Position numbers and translations under genes: made by a program. From Terriglobia bacterium (GTDB lineage Bacteria > Acidobacteriota > Terriglobia > UBA7540), in the NCBI GenBank assembly GCA_030040515.1, contig JASHTO010000607.1, positions 1-18,867 on the forward strand: DNA of 18,867 bases, written 5' to 3'. Position 1 is the stretch's first letter; each line of letters opens with the position of its first letter. Below are positions 6,956 through 15,600 of the stretch, in pieces. The notes below the pieces were generated by a model. That model was not told the DNA's origin and searched no databases. It saw only the letters and a program-made list of their open reading frames with translations.

Positions 6956-8152
6956 CTATTTCGGTGCCTTTCTCATACGAAAACTCACCTCCACCGTTAC
7001 GCGCACCGGGACTGGAACACCATTGCGCGTCGCGGGATTGAACTTCCACTTTTTCACCGTATCGATGGCGCTTTGATCCAGGCCGTCGCCCAGAGGTGCG
7101 GACTTTTCTTGGATGTCGGATATGTCACCCTCGGTATCCACCACCACCGAGAATTGGATTGTCCCCTCGATACCGTCGCGAGCAGCTTGGGGAGTGTAAT
7201 CAGGATCAGGCTTGTAAATCGCAGTGGGCGGTTTAACGTCCGCCCCCAACCCGGCGATCGCGGACCCAATGCAATCGTCCGCAACATATCCTTCCTTCCC
7301 GTCGCCATACCGAATCTTATCGACTCCCGGGGGCGCAGCTACTTTCCCCATAAAGGTAACCTGCTGGCCGCAGGGCAGATGAGTTGCAACGTCTCCCAAA
7401 TTGTCAGGTACGGCAAAAATGGGAACGTCTGAATCACCGGCTCCACAGACGAGGTTTACAGGTTTGCCTTCCGCGACGACGGGAGGCAACGCGGCAACCG
7501 CCGGTGTTCCTGCCGCAAAAGGCTTCGCACGCCGGGCCGTGCGCACAGCTTCCAGCAGAGGAGAATGGGCGCCCGCATTGCGCAATGCCTCGAGGTTGGC
7601 AGTGACTGGCTCAAAGTCAATCCCGCGCTGCCGGACTTGTTGCGCGAGCCCATCCTCGTCCATGCTTGTGCCCAGCAGTTGTTCAAGCTCTTCCTTGCTG
7701 AAGGGCCGCGGCGACGCCCGCCGCAATGCGTCGATGAGCACGTCCTGGGCGCCATCGGAACGCATTTCATTCAGGAAGGCGGCAGTCGGCTGAAAATCGA
7801 TTCCTCGTTCCGCCATGAGCCTGACAATGTTTTCACTCGGAGTTTCGGCTGTAACCAGCATGCGAATCTGCGTGGCGCTGAGCGGCTTGGGAATTTCCGG
7901 GTGCCACGCCTGCTGAAGGGCTGCCAACACGGACTTGTCAGCTCCTGACGCACGGAATTCCTCCAAAACTGCGTTCGTCGGGGAAAAGTTGATGCCGTAT
8001 TTTCGAATGGTTGCGGCAATTTCGCTGCCGGGCTGATGACTGGACAACAAATCATGAACTTCGTCTTTGGACAGTGGCGGCCGCCGGCTTTGAGGGGCCG
8101 CCGAGATCGTCAGAAACACCGTGAGCACGAAAAGCGTCACGAACCGTTTCAT
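6956..8152 (-). CDS. Secreted protein with three tandem helical repeats, SH3-like segment and TonB C-terminal domain
   Basis: 398 aa from ATG at 8152, chosen because MKRFVTLFVLTVFLTISAAPQ is a clean signal peptide. Two upstream in-frame ATGs (8176, behind AAAGGGG, and 8164) cannot be excluded. Residues ~27-82, 91-146 and 151-206 are three related repeats with the pattern L-S-x-x-E/Q ... I/V-R-x-x-GI-D/N-F-x-P-T ... L-x-E-x-R-x-x-GA-x-x-x-L-L-x-A-L. Residues ~231-294 resemble a bacterial SH3-like domain (VPDNLGDVATHLPCGQQVTFMGK, then KIRYGDGKEGYVADDCI). Residues ~315-393 are a TonB C-terminal domain: VVVDTEGDISDIQ, then AIDTVKKWKFNPATRNGVPVPV. There is no proline-rich transmembrane linker, so it is probably a periplasmic protein using a TonB-C fold rather than a classical energy transducer. 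It is divergent from hpnC. The specific role is unknown. Confidence 0.85.
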   Translation of the reverse strand: MKRFVTLFVLTVFLTISAAPQSRRPPLSKDEVHDLLSSHQPGSEIAATIRKYGINFSPTNAVLEEFRASGADKSVLAALQQAWHPEIPKPLSATQIRMLVTAETPSENIVRLMAERGIDFQPTAAFLNEMRSDGAQDVLIDALRRASPRPFSKEELEQLLGTSMDEDGLAQQVRQRGIDFEPVTANLEALRNAGAHSPLLEAVRTARRAKPFAAGTPAVAALPPVVAEGKPVNLVCGAGDSDVPIFAVPDNLGDVATHLPCGQQVTFMGKVAAPPGVDKIRYGDGKEGYVADDCIGSAIAGLGADVKPPTAIYKPDPDYTPQAARDGIEGTIQFSVVVDTEGDISDIQEKSAPLGDGLDQSAIDTVKKWKFNPATRNGVPVPVRVTVEVSFRMRKAPK

Positions 8153-8187
8153 ACCCGTGGGCATATCAAAGAGCATACACCCCTTTG

Positions 8188-8261
8188 GACGCCCGTAGCG
8201 TGGGCGTCTCGCCAGGCACGCCGCCCCTACACGCCGATGTGCATGGCCAGGGTGACCATGC
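8188..8261. repeat. Intergenic palindromic repeats (REP-like)
   Basis: Two adjacent hairpins lie upstream of both divergent genes: GACGCCC / GGGCGTC (8188-8194, 8202-8208) with the loop GTAGCGT, and GCATGG / CCATGC (8241-8246, 8256-8261). The first carries the GTAGCG tag shared with hairpins at 10060-10090 and 18848-18867, which suggests a dispersed genomic repeat family rather than gene-specific operators. Confidence 0.5.
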
Positions 8262-8264
8262 CAC

Positions 8265-8293
8265 TTCCACACACGCGTGTGTGGCCCTATAAT
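8265..8293 (+). promoter_or_regulatory. Probable hpnCDE promoter
   Basis: A perfect -10 hexamer TATAAT (8288-8293) is 17 bp from a weak -35 TTCCAC (8265-8270, 3 of 6 matches). The -10 overlaps the upstream in-frame ATG at 8292, so transcription would start near 8300 and only the ATG at 8310 could be used, leaving a leader of about 10 nt. This both argues for the start chosen for hpnC and predicts a very short leader. Confidence 0.5.
8267..8284. promoter_or_regulatory. Perfect 18-bp palindrome in the hpn promoter spacer (candidate operator)
   Basis: CCACACACGCGTGTGTGG is identical to its own reverse complement and lies between the -35 and -10 hexamers of the hpn promoter. A dimeric regulator bound here would act directly on RNA polymerase, as a repressor or by DNA distortion. 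No candidate regulator gene is adjacent. The role is an inference. Confidence 0.5.
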
Positions 8294-8309
8294 GAAACTC
8301 AGGTTCGAG

Positions 8310-9212
8310 ATGAAGTCCGCATCGGAAAACGCGCTGCGCGCGGCATATGCCGAGTGCCAGCGGCTGGCGAGCCGGCATTACGAAAACTTTCCCACCGCAT
8401 CGTACCTTGTCCCTCGCGACAAGCGCGACGCGCTGGCGGTGGTTTACGCCTTCGCACGCTACGCGGACGATATCGCAGACGAACCCGGCGTTGAAAACCG
8501 ATTGGAAAAGCTCGCCGACTGGCGCGCCAAACTCGATGCCTGCTACGAGGGAAATTTCGATCACCCGGTTTTCCTGGCGCTGCGTGACAGTGCCGACCGC
8601 TTCCGCCTCTCGCGCGAGAATTTTGAGAATTTACTGCGCGCCTTCGAGTCCGACGTGGTGGTGAACCGCCATTCGAATTTCAATTCCCTGCTCAACTATT
8701 GCACCTGTTCGGCGAACCCGGTGGGGCGGCTGGTGCTGGAGCTGTTCGGCTATCACGACCTGCGCCTGTTCGAGCTTTCGGACAACATTTGCACGGCCCT
8801 TCAGCTCACCAACTTCTGGCAGGACGTGGCGATTGATTTCTCGCGTGATCGTGTCTATTTGCCTCTGGAAGACATGGCGCGGTTTGGTTACACGCTTGAT
8901 GACTTGCTCGCCGGCCGCTGCGACGAACGCTGGCGGGAGTTGCTGGCGTTTGAAATCGCCCGCACGCGCGAGCTTTTTGAGCGTGGAAGAAGCCTGCCGG
9001 AGGAAGTTCAGCCGAGATTGCGCACACAATTGCGTCTAACGTGGTTGGGAGGAACATCCATTCTCTCGAAAATCGAAGTTGTTTCCTATGATATCTTTCA
9101 CCGGCGGCCGTCGCTCAGTAAGTGGGACTTCCTGCGGCTTTATCTGCGCGCCCGGCGGGCTCCCCTCGGGGCAACCGTCGCGCCTGCGCCCACGGTTAGC
9201 ATTCCATCATGA
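8310..9212 (+). CDS. hpnC: Hydroxysqualene synthase HpnC
   Basis: 300 aa from ATG 8310; in-frame GTG 8277 and ATG 8292 lie upstream but overlap the promoter. HpnC belongs to the squalene/phytoene synthase (trans-isoprenyl diphosphate synthase head-to-head) family and converts presqualene diphosphate to hydroxysqualene in the three-step bacterial route. The first aspartate-rich motif is YADDIAD (~51-57) and the second is NFWQDVAIDFSRDR (~168-181), both intact. Distinguishing it from HpnD rests on the HYENFPTASYLVPRDKRDALAVVYAFAR N-terminus typical of HpnC and on gene order. The stop codon overlaps the hpnD start (ATGA), showing translational coupling. The C-terminal ~20 residues are Ala/Pro rich and unlikely to be catalytic. 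Cytoplasmic, possibly membrane associated. Confidence 0.93.
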   Translation: MKSASENALRAAYAECQRLASRHYENFPTASYLVPRDKRDALAVVYAFARYADDIADEPGVENRLEKLADWRAKLDACYEGNFDHPVFLALRDSADRFRLSRENFENLLRAFESDVVVNRHSNFNSLLNYCTCSANPVGRLVLELFGYHDLRLFELSDNICTALQLTNFWQDVAIDFSRDRVYLPLEDMARFGYTLDDLLAGRCDERWRELLAFEIARTRELFERGRSLPEEVQPRLRTQLRLTWLGGTSILSKIEVVSYDIFHRRPSLSKWDFLRLYLRARRAPLGATVAPAPTVSIPS

Positions 9213-10063
9213 ACGTTTCCTCTCGAAATGCCCACTTCACCAACGCGCGCGTCACCAATTTCTATTACGCGTTTGTTTTTCTTCCACGCGAAAAGCGGCA
9301 GGCGATTGAAGCGGTCTACGCCTTCGCGCGGCGCGGCGACGACATTGCGGACAGCGGATTGCCCGCGGCTGAGGCGGCAGCGGCGCTCGACCGCTACCGC
9401 CAGATCCTCGACGCCTGTTACAACAGAAACGCCGGCCTACTCGATGCTCCGGAGTTGCGCGCCCTGGCCGAGGCCATTCAGCGATTCAAAATCCCCCGCA
9501 AGCCATTTGAGGACCTGATTCTGGGCTTGGAAATGGATCTGACCGGCACCCGTTACACCACCTTCGACGACCTGTCGCTTTATTGTTATCGCGTGGCTTC
9601 CACCATCGGGCTGATTTGCATTGAAATCTTCGGCTATCAGAACCCCCGCACGCGCGATTATGCCGTGAATCTGGGCACGGCTTTGCAACTTGTCAACATT
9701 CTGCGCGACGTTCAGCGCGACGCGCAGCGCGGACGCATTTATTTTCCACAGGAGGATTTGGACCACTTCGGCATTCGGCCCGGCGAGCTGCTGGCCGGCG
9801 CCTATAACGATACCTTCATCGAACTCATGCAGTTCGAATGCGACCGAGCGCGTCATTATTTCGATCTGGCCCGGCAGATGCTGCCCGCCGAAGACCGGCC
9901 ATCGATGAAGGCGGCAGAGATTATGGCGGCGATTTACTGGAACATCCTGAGGCGCATCCAGAAGCGTCGCTACAATGTGTACGGAAAACGCGTGCGCGTT
10001 CCCCGCCCGCTGAAACTCTGGAAGGCGTTTACGGTTTTCCTCGGAGCGGAGTGGCATAAGTAG
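9209..10063 (+). CDS. hpnD: Presqualene diphosphate synthase HpnD
   Basis: 284 aa. It condenses two farnesyl diphosphates to presqualene diphosphate, the first step toward squalene. It is a paralogue of the preceding HpnC and keeps both Mg-binding motifs: ARRGDDIAD (~40-48) and NILRDVQRDAQRGRIYFPQEDL (~163-184). The N-terminus, SSRNAHFTNARVTNFYYAFVFLP, is typical of HpnD. Its ATG overlaps the hpnC stop by 4 bp; there is no separate ribosome site, so translation probably depends on coupling to hpnC. The TAG stop lies inside a GTAGCG-tagged GC-rich repeat (10060-10090), which also forms the gap to hpnE. A phytoene synthase role is less likely given the hpnC and hpnE neighbours and the absence of crt genes. 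Confidence 0.94.
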   Translation: MNVSSRNAHFTNARVTNFYYAFVFLPREKRQAIEAVYAFARRGDDIADSGLPAAEAAAALDRYRQILDACYNRNAGLLDAPELRALAEAIQRFKIPRKPFEDLILGLEMDLTGTRYTTFDDLSLYCYRVASTIGLICIEIFGYQNPRTRDYAVNLGTALQLVNILRDVQRDAQRGRIYFPQEDLDHFGIRPGELLAGAYNDTFIELMQFECDRARHYFDLARQMLPAEDRPSMKAAEIMAAIYWNILRRIQKRRYNVYGKRVRVPRPLKLWKAFTVFLGAEWHK

Positions 10064-10090
10064 CGCCGGTCCCGCCGGGGCGGGAGCGGC
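10060..10090. repeat. GC-rich hairpin repeat between hpnD and hpnE
   Basis: After GTAGCG (10060-10065), a TCCCGC-CGGG-GCGGGA hairpin (10070-10085) is extended by a GCC/GGC outer pair. The last bases of hpnD, including its TAG stop (10061-10063), are part of the repeat. It could slow degradation or partly attenuate readthrough into hpnE. A second, weaker GCCAC/GTGGC pair follows at 10095-10112. Confidence 0.5.
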
Positions 10091-10122
10091 AGGTGCCACC
10101 CTCAAGCGTGGCTCTACGGTCA

Positions 10123-11460
10123 ATGCGTTTTGACGTCATCATCATCGGCGGTGGATTTGCCGGCCTGGCAGCGGGAGTGGCGCTGGCGGACGCGGGCAAG
10201 CGCGTATGCTTGCTCGAGCAGAAGCCCTATCTCGGCGGGCGCGCCCGATCGTTTCAGGATCCTGCCACCAGCTCAGTCGTCGACAATGGCCAGCATCTTT
10301 TCATGGGATGCTACCACTCGACCATTCAGTTTCTCAAAACGATAGGAACGCTCGACCGGGTGCAATTTCAGACAAAGCTCAGCGTTCCGTTCCTGGATCG
10401 CGATGGCCGGCTGACGCATCTCGATTGCCCCGATCTGCCTTCCCCCTGGCATCTGTTCCTAGGAGTATTGGGTTCCGGCAGTTTCACCCTAAAGCAAAAA
10501 TTGGAAGTCTTGCGCCTGGGCAAGGGCCTGCACAACGGCGGAACAACGAACGGGCCCGCGAATGTGGAGAGCGTCACGGAATGGCTGACCCGGCGGGGAC
10601 AATCAGAAGGTTTGCAGCGCAATTTCTGGAATTTGCTCTGCATCGCGGCGATGAATGAGGACCCGCGTGCGGCGAGCGCCAGGTTATTTGAGCGCGTGCT
10701 GCGGCTGGCGTTGTTTTCTTCGCCTGAGGATTCGCGACTGGGCATCGCGCGTGTGGGATTGAGCGAATGCTATACCGCAGCGGCCACAGCTTTCATTGAG
10801 TCGCGCGGCGGCCGCGTGGAGACCGGGCGCGGCGTAAATCAATTAACCGTTGCGGATGGGGCCTGCCGCGGTGTGGATTTGGGCGGCGGTGAAAGAATCG
10901 AAGACGTTCCGGTGATCTCCGCCGTGCCGTGGCACCAATTCGCCACGATGTTGCCAGTTGATTTGGCACGAAACGAGCCGTTTTTTGCCGTCGGTCTGGC
11001 CCTGCGGCCCGCGCCGATCATTTCGATCAACCTTTGGTTTGACGCGCCGATTACCGATCTGGAATTTGCGGGCCTGCGCGGCACCACCATCCAATGGCTT
11101 TTCAATCGGAGCCGCATTCTGGGTGATAAAGGCCATTACGTCTCGCTGGTGCTGAGCGGCGCGCGCGAGCATGTAAGCCGCTCGAAGGAGGAATTGCTGG
11201 CCATTTCTTTGCGGGAACTGGGTGGAATGCTTCCCGCGGTACGCAAGGCCAAGCTTGTCCACTCGCTCGTCATGAAGGAACGTTTCGCCACTTTCTCGCC
11301 GAGCCCGGAAGCCGATGCCCTGCGCCCCCCTGCCCGGACCCCTGTTCATGGGCTCTACCTTGCAGGTGATTGGACTGCCACCGGCCTGCCCGCCACCATT
11401 GAAGGCGCCGTGCAAAGCGGATACACTGCCGCAAAGGAATTTCTGGATCTCTCGCGATGA
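10123..11460 (+). CDS. hpnE: Hydroxysqualene dehydroxylase HpnE (squalene-associated FAD-dependent desaturase)
   Basis: 445 aa from ATG 10123; an in-frame GTG at 10093 would add ten residues (MPPSSVALRS) encoded partly by the repeat region, so it is disfavoured. The FAD-dependent amine-oxidase/desaturase fold is clear: the Rossmann dinucleotide motif DVIIIGGGFAGLAAG (~4-18), the acidic residue of LLEQ, then LGGRARSF and DNGQHLFMGCY. A C-terminal LYLAGDWTATGLPATIEGAVQSGYTAA forms the second FAD-contact region. In the hopanoid pathway HpnE removes the hydroxyl group from hydroxysqualene to give squalene. It is co-directional with hpnCD across a 59-bp gap containing a hairpin, with no obvious ribosome site and no new promoter. 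The stop codon abuts the opposing pseudogene at 11461. Confidence 0.93.
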   Translation: MRFDVIIIGGGFAGLAAGVALADAGKRVCLLEQKPYLGGRARSFQDPATSSVVDNGQHLFMGCYHSTIQFLKTIGTLDRVQFQTKLSVPFLDRDGRLTHLDCPDLPSPWHLFLGVLGSGSFTLKQKLEVLRLGKGLHNGGTTNGPANVESVTEWLTRRGQSEGLQRNFWNLLCIAAMNEDPRAASARLFERVLRLALFSSPEDSRLGIARVGLSECYTAAATAFIESRGGRVETGRGVNQLTVADGACRGVDLGGGERIEDVPVISAVPWHQFATMLPVDLARNEPFFAVGLALRPAPIISINLWFDAPITDLEFAGLRGTTIQWLFNRSRILGDKGHYVSLVLSGAREHVSRSKEELLAISLRELGGMLPAVRKAKLVHSLVMKERFATFSPSPEADALRPPARTPVHGLYLAGDWTATGLPATIEGAVQSGYTAAKEFLDLSR

Positions 11461-12482
11461 CTAATTGGGTGGCTGGGAGGCGTTATCTTCCTTGGAGGTC
11501 TGGTTGGCTTCTTTCGGATTTCCCACATTTTCCGAAACGCCAACGTTAAACAGCTTGAAATCCGAATATTCGTGCAAATTCCTGAGATACCTCCCGTTCC
11601 AGTCGACGCTCACCTTCACTTCCCGCGGCAACCAGAATCCCCCGTCCATCGATTTGAAATGGTCCTCGGCGAAATCGATCTCGGTTGTTTCCTTCTCCAA
11701 CCGCACCTCCGGCAAGGGCTTCAGCAAATCGGTGAGCAGACGGAGAATTTCGTAATTCTCGCCATCAATCCAAGCCAGACCTTGATAAAACGTTGGAATA
11801 CTGGTGTTGCCCATTTTGAATACGCCATTCAATCGCGCCTTCTCAGGGCGCTGAGCGAAAGCCACGACATACGTATCTCGGTCGTCGATCTTCTGCCGTC
11901 CGAGGTACTTAAAGCTGGACTCCGACTGGTAGGTCGGATGAAAAACCAACGAGGCCGAAACAAAGCCCGAAGTGAGCATGAAACCGTCCTTCAAGCCCTG
12001 GGGTTGACCACCATCTTCCAGCAAATTGGCGCGATACCCGGTAAAGCCCAGATCGGAGGCGTCGTTTGGGACCAAGCACAGGTAGTGAAACCTCTGGTCC
12101 AAAGATAGGTCCACCTTGCCTTTTCGGGGAGCAGCGACTGATCCGTGGTGGGCACGAGGCCTGCGAGCTCCGAAGCCCTTTTGTGGAAGTAGTCGATGGA
12201 TTCGTTTACATTGGTTTTAACTTTCAGATAGGCCACCGCGATTTTTTTCTTATCTTGCACTCTCGCCCAGAGCTGGCGAACCGGCAGAGGCATGTTCTTG
12301 ACGTCGCGCCCGCCGAGGTATTGCGTCATTTCCTGGTTCGCACCGTCGAAATCGCCCGCACCCAGCAGCAGGGCCTGGACGCGCAACAGCCGCGCATCCG
12401 GTCCCGCGCCTGCCGCCAGCGCACGTGCCAGGTAATCGCGGGCAGAACTCCAGTTTCCGAGCTGCAACTGCGCGCGGCACAT
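11461..12482 (-). pseudogene. Truncated and frameshifted TPR-type protein gene
   Basis: Two overlapping minus-strand frames look like one broken gene. The upstream frame (from 12482) encodes a TPR-like helical stretch, LQLGNWSSARDYLARALAAG then LLRVQALLLGAGDFDGANQE, and runs to SLLPEKAR near 12120. There the sense switches to the -1 frame, which continues VDLSLDQRFHYLCLVPNDASD and ends at the TAG at 11461. This second part (217 aa from a GTG at 12114) resembles a conserved secreted beta-rich domain of Acidobacteria, with KYLGRQKIDDRDTYVVAFAQRP, FYQGLAWIDGENYEI and GGFWLPREVKVSV. A one-base loss near 12120 explains the shift. The 5' end is also damaged: a TAA at 12497-12495 lies just before the first ATG, and no signal peptide or TPR start remains. 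A sequencing error could cause the internal shift but not readily both defects. Function unknown. Confidence 0.65.
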
Positions 12483-12550
12483 GCGCTCACGCTGTTAAAC
12501 ATACCACATGATAAACCGCAGGCAGATTGGCCGAATATGCGGTAGCGTCG

Positions 12551-12587
12551 TAATAATAAAAGAGAGGGACAACTTGCTGGCCCTCTC
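12551..12587 (-). terminator. Rho-independent terminator of the TonB-dependent receptor gene
   Basis: On the minus strand a perfect 7-bp stem (GAGAGGG / CCCTCTC, 12587-12581 and 12568-12562) with a 12-nt loop is followed by TTTTATTATTA. It begins 26 nt after the receptor stop codon and shields the pseudogene downstream from receptor transcription. Confidence 0.85.
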
Positions 12588-12613
12588 CGCAGTTCAAGGA
12601 ATGTCGAAAGGAC

Positions 12614-15600
12614 TTAGAACGAGAGGCGCATGCCGAGCTGGATGATCCGCGTGTAGTTACTCTGCAACGGATTGAACTGACCTAGGGTTCCGAAGGCATA
12701 GGGATTCTCCAAGCTTTCAGACATCAAATCGCCGCCCCAAGCCATGTGGTTGAACCCGTTAAACCACTCCGAGAAGAATTCCGCTTTGACCCGTTCGGTG
12801 ATGGTGGTGGTCTTGTTTATTGAGAAGTCGAGGTTCCACAGCGAAGGTCCGCGGAGCTGCCCCCCGCCGCCGGCCCGGTTGCAAATCCCTACCAGACACG
12901 GCATGAACTCATTGTAGACCTGGGCGGGGTTCGTGAACAGATTGGCGCCTGATCCACCATTGGCGGCGGCACTGTAGGCCCCAACGGCGCTCGTCGGGTT
13001 AACGCCCTGGTGGGCCGAGTTGCTCAGCTTGGCAGTGTTGGTCAATGGCACTGCGGCCGCCCCATTTTCATCGAAGCCCGCGCCAAACTCCTGGAAGGAC
13101 CCCGTATAGACATCCAAGGGTTGACCGGTGGAATACGAGAAAATAGGCGCAACTGTCCAGCCACCAACCACCCGCTTCAGCACGGGGTTGGTGCTATTGA
13201 GGAAGCGTCGCCCGGGCCCGAGCGGGAGCTCGTAACTGGCGACGTTCGTGGTGATGAACTTACGGTCAAAGAGCTGCGGCCCATAGTCAACCTTGGGATC
13301 CCACGGGTCATCCAGATTGTCCAGCGTGTAGGTCTGGGACAAGGCGAGTGTACCGAGCGCATGGCCATAGGTAAAGCTGCTACTCAACACCAACCCGTTC
13401 CCGGCGCGCTTCTGGACGGTTGCGACGAGGGAGTTATAGTTCGCAGTTCCTGCGGAGGTCTGGTAAACACACCAATAGCATTGCGTGGTGGAAAGAAGCT
13501 GCGGACCAAAAGTGAAATTAGGGTCCAAATCGCTCCACAAGGAGGTGACAAACTCCCCCGTGAGGTTCCCGGTCGCAGTCGGGTTCACGGCCGTAGCAGG
13601 CCCTTCGTTCGCTGCCACTGCCGCAGAGCAGCTTGGAAAGCCGGAGCAATAGGCACTTGTGGTCCCGCCCAGCGCGGATTCGAAGAAGGGCTGGGCGGTA
13701 ACCGGCTGGCCATTGGTCAGTTCCGTCCACAAATTGTCATAGGCTTGAGCAAAAGTCTGGCCGCTCAGCTTCATCATCCAGGGAACATCGTTCAAATCAA
13801 TGCCCTGGTAGAGGTTGCGGTCCCAATTGCCAACGTATCCTACCTCCACCAGTACGTTTCCTTTCAACTGCCGCTGGACAGTAACATTCACCTCATCGGC
13901 ATAACCGGGCGGCAAATAGTCGTTGATGCCGGCCGAGAGCGCTGAGACGTAGGCGGCGTTAACCCCCGGCTCGACAGGAATCGGCAGGGTTTGAGGAATG
14001 GAAGGCAAAGGCGCGGCCGCCCCGTTAGTGCCAATGCGGAAGGCAGTGGAGGGAGTGGTTCCGCCGAAACCTGCACACGTGGGGAGCCCGCTCCCCGGCG
14101 CAGAGGGCGCAGAGCAATCGATCGGCTGCAGGAAACCGTCACCCAACACCGAGTTCGTCACCTCGGCAATGGCCTCGCCACGGTCGTAAAACCGGCTATA
14201 GCCACCACGAATAACTGTGGCGTTGTTGCCGAGCACTGTGCCTAGCCAGCCGCTGTCCGCGTGGGGAGTCCAGGCAAGCGCGATGCGCGGCTGGAAGCCG
14301 GCGTAATAGGGCTGGTATGGATACTTTGACCCACTTGGCCCTCCCACGTCACCCACGGGTGAGTAGCCGATGATGGGCGCGTAAGTTCCTCCGGCCTCGG
14401 CGGCCGCCAGCCGGCTTTGAAGGTAAGTGTTGACGGAAAGCGGGTTGCCGCTGGAATCCACCAGCATGTCCTGCGCACCGTTGGGGGCGTAAGGCGGGGT
14501 CTGATAGCCCCAAGTCAGACCATAAGTTAGGGTGAGGCCGGGCTTGATCCGCCAGGAATCGCTGAAATAGAGGTTAAACGTGTGCACGATCATATACGAC
14601 TCGAGCGGCGTGTCAATAGGATTCAAGTTCAGGTTGCTCCCCGTCCGGCTGACCAGCGTCTGGCTCTGAGCCACCATGCCCAGCAAGTCGGTATAAAGCT
14701 CATTCCACTCGGGAAGCGAGGCGGCTGGCAGACATGCAGACGTAAGGGTCGCCGTGCAAGGAACAGGCTGCGCGGTGCCAGGGATCGCGATCTGTCCGGT
14801 GTTCCAATCAAGATTGTCCACCACTGTGTTGGCGAGGCCGGCGACCACGTCATCGTACCGATTGAAGTGCCACCAGTCGTGTATGAACTCGCCGCCAAAC
14901 TGCATGAAGTGCGAGCCTCGGAGCCAGGACAGGTTTTCCCGGAAGTCGGCGTTGTGGCCGTCCCACAGGCGCGCCCGCCCATTCTGAGTGTCGATGTTGA
15001 GAGGCATGAGCGACGATCCCTCCCCCGGCTCGCTCCCGGGCGGAAGTTCGTCGCCAAGCTCTATCGGGACGGAGAAAGATGATCCCTGCGGAACAAACCC
15101 TCCGCGGTTCCATCCCCACTGATCGCGCAGAAAGCTGAAGTGGAAGTCATTGGTTACGGACGGCGTCAGCGTTGCCGTCAGGGCGGTTACGAAGTAGCGC
15201 GGGCTGTTGGTATTGAGGGAGAGTGATTTGGGCACGCCCAGTGTATCCCCGGACACCAAACCGCCGACGTCCACTTGATCGGTGGTGGGAACGACCGAGT
15301 CATACCAACGGTAGCTGGAAAACCAGCGAAGCCTGGAGCCAAAATCGTGATCGAGGCGGCCCACCACGAAATTTTGTGTCTCGGGAATAGAGACGGGAGC
15401 CTGAAAACCGAAGGTGTTGAGGTGGTCGCCGGCATTAAGGTCGTTTATTAACTTAGCCGGCAGATATTGCGACCACATTTCTTGAACGTACGGGTTTATC
15501 CCTATGCCTAGGGGGTCGCAGGCGTTGGTCCCCGTGGGTCCACACCCGGTCGTGCCATTGAGATTATAGGATTGCACCACGCCATTGGCGTCATAGAATT

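Noticed and set aside
6956..8272. Longer start (GTG/ATG near 8272) for the TonB-C protein
   Set aside because: The first 40 residues are His/Arg rich, encoded by the intergenic repeat region, and would bury the signal peptide that starts at 8152.
12110..12130. Programmed -1 frameshift in the TPR-type gene
   Set aside because: The sequence around GAAAAGGCAAGG does not fit the X-XXY-YYZ slippery heptamer in the zero frame, and the gene also lacks its 5' end, so decay or sequence error is more likely.
13010..13945. 311-codon plus-strand frame inside the TonB receptor gene
   Set aside because: It is antisense to a clear beta-barrel coding region, has no ribosome site and no recognisable protein.
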